Below are positions 49,329 to 56,270 of a stretch of 64,000 bases of DNA, one piece after another; within the stretch, counting starts at the first letter, position 1, and every line of letters begins with the position of its first letter. The notes under the pieces are model-generated. The model did no database searches. It saw nothing but the letters and a program-made list of their open reading frames with translations, and had not been told where the DNA came from. The translations under genes and the position numbers were made by a program. The DNA is from a virus, in IMG/VR virus record IMGVR_UViG_3300010403_000002, positions 1 to 64,000 of that record; one strand, written 5' to 3'.

Positions 49329-49379
49329 GCCGAACTTGTACACGCTAGGATTCGTGTGCGCGTTCGGCCTTCTGTTTTT
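49329..49379 (+). terminator. Hairpin with U-tract ending at start codon
   Basis: GCCGAAC (49329) pairs with GTTCGGC (49362). GTACACG (49338) pairs with CGTGTGC (49353) inside. CTTCTGTTTTT follows and the next gene's ATG begins at 49380. This is the same layout as before the endolysin. Confidence 0.6.
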
Positions 49380-49940
49380 ATGGCTCGCTCATCTCATTAC
49401 ATCCAACTGCCCAACGGCTCACGCTCGACCATCAGCGCCAAACGCTGGCAGGCTTACGTTGCCGCCGGCTTACTGGTCGTAGTTGATCAAGCACAGCGCC
49501 GCGCTCGCTTGCGTGATTCGCTCGTGCAGGCGCGGGTGGTGGCTGGCGAAATGGAACTCTTTGAGGTAGGCGCGCGGGTGAAGACGAACGCGGAGGTGAT
49601 TGACCGCCTCTGGTTACTCTCGGAAGCCGGTCGTCAGAACCTCAGCGAGGCAGAGCAACACCGCGTTGCCGCTATCCGCCGGCAGTACGGTGAAGACACG
49701 CGCCAATCGCGGCGTAGTGACGCACCGGGCACGCGCGCTGCTGTCGCAGAGTATCTGGCTGACCAGCGCAAGCGTCGCATTCAGGCTGAATTGATCCGCT
49801 CAACGCGCACACAGATCGTAGTGCGGCGGGAACTGCTGGGCGCTAAACCGGAACTGGAGAAGGAGATTTATGCACGCGAGGCTGACACTGACAATCTGCT
49901 TGCTACTACTGCTGACTGTCCCCGCCCTGGCACAGCTTAA
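49380..49940 (+). CDS. Helical hypothetical protein
   Basis: The 186-residue product starts at the ATG abutting the U-tract (MARSSHYIQLPNGSRS); the ORF is open much further upstream but runs through the hairpin. It is Arg- and Ala-rich and helical. Its last 71 nt overlap the secreted nuclease gene in another frame. No family is recognised. Confidence 0.5.
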   Translation: MARSSHYIQLPNGSRSTISAKRWQAYVAAGLLVVVDQAQRRARLRDSLVQARVVAGEMELFEVGARVKTNAEVIDRLWLLSEAGRQNLSEAEQHRVAAIRRQYGEDTRQSRRSDAPGTRAAVAEYLADQRKRRIQAELIRSTRTQIVVRRELLGAKPELEKEIYAREADTDNLLATTADCPRPGTA

Positions 49941-50379
49941 AGGTGACTATGTCGGGTCGTATGACGGCGACCAGGTGAAAGCGACGGTGGGCGTGAAAGG
50001 CAAAACTGTGCTGCGCATCTACCGCTTGGCTGCAATAGACGCGCCCGAAGTGCGCGGCCATCAACCCGGCTGGCAAGAGTCGCGCGATGCGCTGCGCTCA
50101 GGGCTAACTGGCAAGAGCGTGACGATTACGGTGCGCGGGCGTGACACGAAATGGCGGCGACCATTGGCGGTGGTGACGGTGGATGGCGAAGACGTCGGGC
50201 TAGCGCAGGTGCTAAATGGACACGCCTGGTTCTATCGGCAGTATGCGCGCTCACTCACGCCTGAAGAGCGCACGGCCTACGAGGCAGCCGAACTCGAAGC
50301 ACGCCAACAGCATCGCGGGATTTGGCAGCAGGCGCGGCCCGTCCCACCGTGGCAGTGGCGGAAAGGAAAAGGGCGATGA
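49870..50379 (+). CDS. Secreted SNase-like nuclease
   Basis: The 169-residue product has AAGGAG 6 nt before the ATG. A signal peptide (MHARLTLTICLLLLLTVPALAQ) precedes a staphylococcal-nuclease fold: GSYDGDQVKATV, RLAAIDAPEVRGHQPG with a following QES, and RGRDTKWRRPLAVV. These supply the two catalytic Arg, the Glu and the Asp ligands. It is a Ca2+-dependent DNA/RNA nuclease exported to the periplasm or medium. A phage-encoded secreted nuclease could destroy incoming or extracellular DNA. Confidence 0.8.
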   Translation: MHARLTLTICLLLLLTVPALAQLKGDYVGSYDGDQVKATVGVKGKTVLRIYRLAAIDAPEVRGHQPGWQESRDALRSGLTGKSVTITVRGRDTKWRRPLAVVTVDGEDVGLAQVLNGHAWFYRQYARSLTPEERTAYEAAELEARQQHRGIWQQARPVPPWQWRKGKGR

Positions 50380-50600
50380 CGCAGGAAGAGTTTGATAACC
50401 TAGAACAGGGCGATGTCGTTAGAGTCGTGCTGACCGATGATGAGTTGGTGGTGATCGGGCAGCCTGGCTTTGGCGGTGTGGGAGCGCTGCGTACTGTTGT
50501 GGATTTGGTCAATCCGCAGGCTTTGGAACTCGTCGCTAAAGGTCGGTTCAATTTCGCGCGGCAAGGGGCTGCGGCCAAGAGGGGAGCCGTAGCTGGTTAG
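50376..50600 (+). CDS. Small hypothetical protein
   Basis: The 74-residue product overlaps the nuclease stop (ATGA). It is beta-rich (GDVVRVVLTDDELVVIGQPG). It ends tail-to-tail with the minus-strand zinc-ribbon gene. No family is recognised. Confidence 0.5.
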   Translation: MTQEEFDNLEQGDVVRVVLTDDELVVIGQPGFGGVGALRTVVDLVNPQALELVAKGRFNFARQGAAAKRGAVAG

Positions 50601-50797
50601 TCCTCTGCGGCTATTTGGCAACCGCCTTCTAGTCGCACGTCGCCATCCCGGTAGGTGATAATCTTGCCTTCCGCGCCGCAATCAAAGGTGACATCGCGGC
50701 GTGTGTCGCCATTGATCTGTTCGTTGATTTGGTCAATCACGAAGTCCGCCCCGCAATTAGGGCAACGGGCGTCTTTCCAGCTTGCTATTGGAATCAT
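50597..50797 (-). CDS. Zinc-ribbon protein
   Basis: The 66-residue product has CPNCGADF near residue 12 and two further Cys (FDCGAEGKI, EGGC) that could complete a zinc site. AAGGAGC precedes the ATG, which overlaps the upstream stop (ATGA). It is a minus-strand pair with the HTH gene inside the late region. Confidence 0.55.
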   Translation of the reverse strand: MIPIASWKDARCPNCGADFVIDQINEQINGDTRRDVTFDCGAEGKIITYRDGDVRLEGGCQIAAED

Positions 50798-51111
50798 GCT
50801 TGCTCCTTATCCGTGTCCCGAAACGTGATGCTCCGCAGCGCGTTGCTCATTGTTGATTTGCTCACGCCCGCTTCTTTGGCGAGCTTCGTTACGGAATCGC
50901 CCGCACCGTTCGCCCAACGCTTGCGATAGCGCAGGACGGCTTTCATTGTGAGCTTGGCCATTGGCGCACGCTCACCGCGAAGACTGGAATACTTGGGCGC
51001 GTCTTCTGGCAAGCCTTGCGCAGTTCGCCGGTAGCGATTCATGTTGCGGCGGTTTTGAGTGCGCCGCCGCTCGCGCAATTCGGATGTGGTGTAGATTTTT
51101 GGTTTTGGCAT
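50794..51111 (-). CDS. HTH DNA-binding regulator
   Basis: The 105-residue product starts at MPKPKIYTTSELRERRRT, with CGGAG upstream; an ATG at 51153 is possible. The C-terminal helix-turn-helix SVTKLAKEAGVSKSTMSNAL resembles resolvase or homeodomain-like units, and a very basic linker precedes it. It has its own promoter (51169-51197) and faces the head-gene operon, so it may regulate late genes. Confidence 0.6.
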   Translation of the reverse strand: MPKPKIYTTSELRERRRTQNRRNMNRYRRTAQGLPEDAPKYSSLRGERAPMAKLTMKAVLRYRKRWANGAGDSVTKLAKEAGVSKSTMSNALRSITFRDTDKEQA

Positions 51112-51168
51112 TGGATGCTCCGGTCGCCCCGCTGCCCCGTCCGTTTGCTTCATTGCTAACGTGATAAT

Positions 51169-51197
51169 AAGATACCACACCCTCACGAACAGTGCAA
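51169..51197 (-). promoter_or_regulatory. Sigma70-like promoter of HTH gene
   Basis: On the minus strand: TTGCAC, a 17-nt spacer and TATCTT. It would start transcription near 51162, just upstream of the HTH gene. Confidence 0.45.
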
Positions 51198-51238
51198 GTT
51201 TTATTTTCAGTAATCAGCAAAATTCTTTAGGAGAATTC

Positions 51239-51910
51239 GTGAAAGTTTTATTCTTGGCTTTATTGAGTCTCTGTGCTGTCTCCGTCCACGCCCAAGACCG
51301 CTACGCCGACTTGCAGCGAGGGCATCCCGGCGCAGTAGCTGAGTGCAGGCTTGATAAATCGGCGGTGTCGTCGCCGCAGCCGGTCGTGCAGTTCCAGTGC
51401 GTAGAGCGATTAGGCGAGGGCCAGTACGATTGGTTCTATTTGGAAATTGCATACGACCGCTTGCCACAATCGTGGAAAAAATCTCTATCTAGCCGGGCGT
51501 ATTTCTATTTAGCGCGCGAAGGTGATGATCTGGTAACTATCCAGGCGGGGCCGCTGACGGTCTGTGATCCTGGCTATGACCGAGGCGGCTATAATCGGGC
51601 TGGCCCGCCTGCTTATTGCAATAGCCAGTGGCTAACTCAGGCTGCTGAGCAGCACGGGATACCGCCGAAGACGGCAGAAAATACTTTGGTGATGAAGCTA
51701 TCGGAGGAAACTATGGACGAACAACTCAAACTGCAAGTCGAAGTGCTCTTGAGACAATATCCAAATACGCCACTGGCGCATTATCTAAGCTGTGCCATCC
51801 AGGCCTACCAACAGCCCTCGTTCACTGAGGCGGTCACGCTGCGCAAGAACTGGCTGGAAGACGTAGGTGCCGATATACGCCGTTGGGCGCACGTCCACGC
51901 GCGAGGCTGA
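51239..51910 (+). CDS. Secreted hypothetical protein, possible internal start
   Basis: The 223-residue product starts at a GTG, 7 nt after AGGAG, and opens with a signal peptide (VKVLFLALLSLCAVSVHAQ). The mature domain of about 135 residues is beta-rich with four Cys. The C-terminal 65 residues (MDEQLKLQVEVLLRQYPNTP) are helical and preceded by GGAGGAAAC just before an in-frame ATG at 51714, so a shorter second product is possible. No family is recognised. Confidence 0.6.
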   Translation: MKVLFLALLSLCAVSVHAQDRYADLQRGHPGAVAECRLDKSAVSSPQPVVQFQCVERLGEGQYDWFYLEIAYDRLPQSWKKSLSSRAYFYLAREGDDLVTIQAGPLTVCDPGYDRGGYNRAGPPAYCNSQWLTQAAEQHGIPPKTAENTLVMKLSEETMDEQLKLQVEVLLRQYPNTPLAHYLSCAIQAYQQPSFTEAVTLRKNWLEDVGADIRRWAHVHARG

Positions 51911-51911
51911 G

Positions 51912-52142
51912 ATGAATCGTAGAGCCTTTGTACAACAGGCTTCAGTGGTGGCGGTTGGCGCGCTGCTGGTTCCAAGCTTGCCCGTGGCTGAGTCTGGCGT
52001 TGATTATGGGCGTGGCATTGAGGCTGCAATTGAATCTCAGCGCGCCATCAACACACTTAGGTCGTTTTGGATGGCTGCTGAGTCGAAGGGGGAGTTTGTG
52101 CACACGAAGCTGAAGTCTTTGGGTGCGAAGAGGATTACTTGA
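51912..52142 (+). CDS. Tat-signal small protein
   Basis: The 76-residue product begins MNRRAFVQQASVVAVGALLV, a twin-arginine signal (RR-x-F) with a modest hydrophobic core and Ala-rich end. The mature part is about 48 residues, helical and basic. A dedicated Tat substrate this small in a phage is unusual. It sits between a secreted protein gene and the terminase. Confidence 0.5.
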   Translation: MNRRAFVQQASVVAVGALLVPSLPVAESGVDYGRGIEAAIESQRAINTLRSFWMAAESKGEFVHTKLKSLGAKRIT

Positions 52143-52143
52143 G

Positions 52144-52611
52144 ATGCCAGCGCGCGGCAAAACCAAAATCAGTAAAGAGCGTAAAGCTGAGCTGGTGGCT
52201 CAACTCCCCGCCTTTGGGGGCTGCGCTGCCGCAGTTGCCCGTGAGTCAGGGATCTCGCCCGATGTGGTCGAGCGGGCCGCTCGCAATCCTGAGATAGCGG
52301 CTTTGGCGGGCATAAAAAAGGCTGAGCTTGCGGCTGGCTTCGCCTCGCTCACGCAGAAACTATTGAGCCACTACGAGTTATTGGTCGAGCGGGCCGACCT
52401 AGACAATAAAGGCACTACGCTGCTGGGAATCGTCGCCGATAAGGCGCTGCTTTATGCTAATGAGCCGACGCAAATTACCGCTACGGCTGAAACTCTAAGG
52501 CAGCTTGCCGAGGCCAAACGTAAAGAACTGGGGGACAAAGGTTGGGAGCCCAGCAAAGCCGACGAGCTAGTCGCGCAGGTATACCCAGAGGTTTCGCCGC
52601 TCGTGCAGTGA
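52144..52611 (+). CDS. Terminase small subunit
   Basis: The 155-residue product has an N-terminal HTH-like part (FGGCAAAVARESGISPDVVE) that would bind the packaging site, then helices for oligomerisation. Immediately upstream of the large subunit, with a GTGA overlap, it has the position and size of TerS. Sequence identity to a specific family is not clear. Confidence 0.65.
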   Translation: MPARGKTKISKERKAELVAQLPAFGGCAAAVARESGISPDVVERAARNPEIAALAGIKKAELAAGFASLTQKLLSHYELLVERADLDNKGTTLLGIVADKALLYANEPTQITATAETLRQLAEAKRKELGDKGWEPSKADELVAQVYPEVSPLVQ

Positions 52612-54371
52612 CTGAGTTTGAAATTGAGTTAGAGCGAGCCAAAGCTGAGCGCGAGCGGGTGCTGGTGGCGCAGCTTGGACGCCCACGCTGGATTCCACAC
52701 ACTCCAACGCCGCGTCAAAAGCTCTGGCTTGACCTGGATTGCCGCGAGGCGCTGTACGGTGGAGCTGGCGGCGGCGGGAAGACAGACGCCATCCTGATGA
52801 GCCATCTGCGCTATGCAGATACTCCTGGTTATTCCGGGCTGATTATGATGCGGACCTACGCCGATCTGTCCAAGCCAAAGGCCGCGATGGATCGCATGGC
52901 CGAGTGGTTGACCGGTACAGGCGCGAGATGGTCAGGTGAAAAGAAACAGTGGCGCTTCCCATCCGGCGCGGTCATCAGCTTTGGCTACCTCGCTAGCGAT
53001 CAGGACAAGTACAACTACAAAACAGCGGAGTACCAGCAGATCACTATTGACGAGGTGACGCGCTTTCCGCTGACTGATTACGAGTTCTTGTTCTCGCGCT
53101 TGCGCCGCTTGGCCGGTAGCAATGTACCGATTCGGATGCGCCCGACCTGTAACCCGCCTGAGGCCAGTGAGCCAGGGTACTCGTGGGTTAAGGCGCGATT
53201 TATCCCGCAGGGCTGGCGACCGGCATGGGCTGAGACGACGCGCGTTTGGTGGAAAGAGGGGGAGGACGGGCGCGGGCGGAAGGTGCAACGTGCTTTCGTT
53301 CCCTCGCGCTTGGAAGACAACCCGCATCTCGATCAAGAAGCTTACGATGATTCTCTGTCCGAAATGGATAAGGCGCGCTATGCGCAGATTCGTAAAGGTG
53401 ATTGGGATGCGCAGCGGCGCGGGAATATCTACAACGATTTCACCGATGGTTACAACGGCCATCACGTTATTACCTGGGAGCAGTTCGAGGCGGTCTTCGG
53501 CGTCCCTTTTATCCCGCATCACTGGAAAGGGAACATGGGGCAGGACAAAGGTTACAGTCCTGACCCCTGCGCAACGCTCTGGAATTTCACCGCAGCCGAG
53601 AATGCGCCGGTTGCGCATAGTGTACCACTCGCTGGCTCGATCTTCGTGCCCGGCATTCTGACCTGTCGAGAGAAAGGCGTGTCGCAGGTTGGCGATGCGA
53701 TCATCGAGAAGGAGCAAATGCGCGGCTGGTCAGGCCAGGTCTTCGCGCGCTATCTCTCACACGAAGCCAATGAGTGGGAGGCGACCTACAAGCGGGAAAA
53801 GAAGCTGAACTTTCAGCGCTGGAAGCCGGGCGCTGATTTGGGCATTGGCCGGGTGCAGTATCAACAAGAGATCAAGCACCTGAACAAGCCGCATCCGTTC
53901 AAGCCGTGGCTGATGGGGCGACCGAATTACTACCTGGTCGTGCCGAATCAGATGCTCGACGGCTACACACCCAGCCTGGAAGACCCAGATGCTGACGAGG
54001 GCTTAGGGCTGCTGCGCGCTGAGTTTTTGGCCTATCGCTGGGTGGTGCCGAATGTAACTGAGCAGCGCGGTAGTACGAAGATCCAGCCATACGATTATTT
54101 CAATCACTATATGGATGCGCAGCGCGGGATTGCACAGATGTGCTTTCCACTCGTCGCCCCGCGCACCCAATACGAGCAGGTGCAAGAAGCCCTTCCCCCA
54201 GGCTGGCGCGACTCTGATCTTTCAGTGCTCCCCTGGCAGGAGCGCGACCTACGCGCGCTGGCACGCCAGGAAACACTGGACGATCTCAAGCAAACCATCG
54301 CCAATCGCCACCGGCCACAGGTCTATGATGAATGTGTGACCGACAGCGGTGAGATTGACGCCTATCTATGA
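52608..54371 (+). CDS. Terminase large subunit (packaging ATPase/nuclease)
   Basis: The 587-residue product starts at a GTG overlapping the TerS stop (GTGA). Walker A is GGAGGGGKTDA (about residues 51-61), an adenine-binding PTPRQKLWLDLD precedes it, and Walker B is ITIDEVTRFP (near residue 147). The nuclease domain begins around QDKGYSPDPCATLW with an Asp ligand. It pumps DNA into proheads through the portal encoded downstream and cuts concatemers. Confidence 0.92.
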   Translation: MTEFEIELERAKAERERVLVAQLGRPRWIPHTPTPRQKLWLDLDCREALYGGAGGGGKTDAILMSHLRYADTPGYSGLIMMRTYADLSKPKAAMDRMAEWLTGTGARWSGEKKQWRFPSGAVISFGYLASDQDKYNYKTAEYQQITIDEVTRFPLTDYEFLFSRLRRLAGSNVPIRMRPTCNPPEASEPGYSWVKARFIPQGWRPAWAETTRVWWKEGEDGRGRKVQRAFVPSRLEDNPHLDQEAYDDSLSEMDKARYAQIRKGDWDAQRRGNIYNDFTDGYNGHHVITWEQFEAVFGVPFIPHHWKGNMGQDKGYSPDPCATLWNFTAAENAPVAHSVPLAGSIFVPGILTCREKGVSQVGDAIIEKEQMRGWSGQVFARYLSHEANEWEATYKREKKLNFQRWKPGADLGIGRVQYQQEIKHLNKPHPFKPWLMGRPNYYLVVPNQMLDGYTPSLEDPDADEGLGLLRAEFLAYRWVVPNVTEQRGSTKIQPYDYFNHYMDAQRGIAQMCFPLVAPRTQYEQVQEALPPGWRDSDLSVLPWQERDLRALARQETLDDLKQTIANRHRPQVYDECVTDSGEIDAYL

Positions 54372-54383
54372 AGGAGCAACACA

Positions 54384-54779
54384 ATGATTTTGATTACCGA
54401 TCAAGAATTACGCGAGCGGCTGGTGGACAAGGCGCTGCCTGAGGCCCAACAGCTTTTGGAGATGACCAGATTGCGGCAGGCTGCCCGCTTGCTGGCCGAT
54501 GGGCGCAAGCCAGGTGAATTGACGGCGGCTGAAGCTGAAGCTGCCAAGCGCGTGCTGACCGTCGGCCCGGTGGTGCTGAGTGATGAATATCCCAGGGTGG
54601 GCACCCCGGCTTTTGATAACAGGGGCAATGAGGTCAAAGAAAAACTGCCGTGCTGGGATGTGGCGGAGGTGGTTAAGCCGGCAGCAAAGACTGGTGAGAG
54701 CACGCTGCCACCGCCAAAGACCGGTGATGGCAAGCTGCCACCGCCTGCTACTACTGCGCCAGGTAAACCCAAGGCGTAG
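54384..54779 (+). CDS. Head-region hypothetical protein
   Basis: The 131-residue product has AAGGAG upstream. Helical N-terminus, then a Pro/Lys-rich C-terminal tail with two similar units (TGESTLPPPK, TGDGKLPPP). No family is recognised; it is probably an accessory head protein. Confidence 0.55.
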   Translation: MILITDQELRERLVDKALPEAQQLLEMTRLRQAARLLADGRKPGELTAAEAEAAKRVLTVGPVVLSDEYPRVGTPAFDNRGNEVKEKLPCWDVAEVVKPAAKTGESTLPPPKTGDGKLPPPATTAPGKPKA

Positions 54780-54857
54780 CAGCTTGTGGCATGCGCGGTG
54801 TTTCTGGCCAAACTGTACGGCTTCACCATTCGGCCAGTGAATTGGGAGAAATGAGTA

Positions 54858-55046
54858 GTGGTCACCTTGATCCCGGTAGGCAGCGAGCCTTTTGAGCCCC
54901 CAACGTGTGAGCAATGCAAGAGCGCAGGCGTTCGCACGCTGTTTAAGGGGCGGTGCTTGTTCTGCCTTAACAGTCAAGAAGCGCAGCAGTTTGCTGATAT
55001 ATGTGAACGGGTCGTGCAAGACACGGACGTTATCAAAAGGAGATAG
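54858..55046 (+). CDS. Small zinc-binding protein, GTG start
   Basis: The 62-residue product from a GTG with GGGAG upstream contains CEQC and CLFC, a short zinc ribbon, then an acidic helix. It is in the packaging block. Function unknown. Confidence 0.5.
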   Translation: MVTLIPVGSEPFEPPTCEQCKSAGVRTLFKGRCLFCLNSQEAQQFADICERVVQDTDVIKRR

Positions 55047-55048
55047 CT

Positions 55049-55381
55049 ATGTTTTCAGGACACGAAGAATTCAAGAATCACATTCCGTCTGGGCTGGCGA
55101 TGGTCAATCACGTGACGGACTATCTCGGCTCGACCTATCACGCGAGCGACACCACGGTCGCGGGCTGGAAGGCGACCAACAACACAGGCTTTAGTGCGCT
55201 GCACGAGGCGGACAAGGCCAGCAACCAACCAGTCAATCGGTATGTGGATAACCTGGCCGCGATGGACATTTACGACGCGACGGATATTGCGGCTAGCGAT
55301 ACCCGTGCGGCGGCGCAAGCTATTTTCACGGCTTACGACCCATCGCTCCCGGCTGGTTTCCACGGCTCGCGCGCTCGCTAG
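55049..55381 (+). CDS. Head-region hypothetical protein
   Basis: The 110-residue product starts 7 nt after AAGGAG. The sequence is Ala/Asp/Asn-rich (YVDNLAAMDIYDATDIAASD) without Cys. No family is recognised; possibly a minor head protein. Confidence 0.55.
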   Translation: MFSGHEEFKNHIPSGLAMVNHVTDYLGSTYHASDTTVAGWKATNNTGFSALHEADKASNQPVNRYVDNLAAMDIYDATDIAASDTRAAAQAIFTAYDPSLPAGFHGSRAR

Positions 55382-55816
55382 ATGTTGACGGCTGTTCTGA
55401 TTGGCGTTTGCCTGGCTGTCGCGTTCGCTGCCTGCGCATCACTCATCTGTTTTTTGCGCTCCGACCGGGATTACTGGCGCAAGGAATATCAGGCGAGAGA
55501 TGCGGATGCGCGGCGGCGCGAGCTGTGGCTGTACGACCAGTTACTAGCTGTCAAAGGTTTTAGAGTGGTCGGTCAGCCTCTGACACCGCAGGCGAAAGAG
55601 CAGGCAGCATATGCGTCGGCGCTCAGTGAGGACGATCTAGCAGTCTTGCGCGACCGGCTGCGTGAGCGTGAAGAGGCGGGGCTGTGGTCGCCGCAGGAGT
55701 CACAGCAAATAGTCGAGGAAGTACAGAGCGGACGGCTGACCTTGGCAGGGGTTGAGCGGGAATTATGGACACGGCAGTTGAATCAATATCAGGGCAGCGT
55801 GGCCGGGCAAATGTGA
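55382..55816 (+). CDS. Single-span membrane protein
   Basis: The 144-residue product has an N-terminal transmembrane helix (MLTAVLIGVCLAVAFAACAS), then a charged coiled-coil segment and a helical C-terminus. It follows the previous stop directly. A membrane protein inside a head operon is unexpected; the function is unknown. Confidence 0.5.
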   Translation: MLTAVLIGVCLAVAFAACASLICFLRSDRDYWRKEYQARDADARRRELWLYDQLLAVKGFRVVGQPLTPQAKEQAAYASALSEDDLAVLRDRLREREEAGLWSPQESQQIVEEVQSGRLTLAGVERELWTRQLNQYQGSVAGQM

Positions 55817-56268
55817 TGAGCGGGGAAGAGATCGCCAGAGCAGTAATTGAATTAGCCCAGGAATTTTGTGGGCGCGCAGGTGCGATAGTTCCGTTGTCAG
55901 TGGAAACCGCATTGCGCGATATTCGGCACGCGTTGGAGCATGAGACTGAATTAGGGCGGGAACTCTATCGTTTGCGACAGCAAAAATGCGAGGAACTCAA
56001 GGGTGTGCAATTAGATAGAGTCGGCTGCCTGGTATTGGCGCGTTCTCAGAAAGATGCAAACCGCCCAACTAACACAGAACAACTTAATCCGCATTCATTA
56101 CCAGCCATGTCACCCAAACTGCGTGACATGGAAGTGGCAGAGCAGGCTGTCCTATCGGCGGTCTGCCTTGGTCGACCGCCTGATGAAGTCCGGCAGTTGA
56201 TGGCGGAGGTGAGATCGGCGCGCCTCCGCTGGCTGGAGTCGCTGTTGCGGCGTTCAAGGGTCGCGTAA
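55816..56268 (+). CDS. Helical hypothetical protein
   Basis: The 150-residue product starts at the ATG overlapping the upstream TGA (TGATG); an in-frame ATG at 55765 is an alternative. It is helical and acidic, ending in a basic RRSRVA. No family is recognised. Confidence 0.5.
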   Translation: MSGEEIARAVIELAQEFCGRAGAIVPLSVETALRDIRHALEHETELGRELYRLRQQKCEELKGVQLDRVGCLVLARSQKDANRPTNTEQLNPHSLPAMSPKLRDMEVAEQAVLSAVCLGRPPDEVRQLMAEVRSARLRWLESLLRRSRVA

Positions 56269-56270
56269 GA

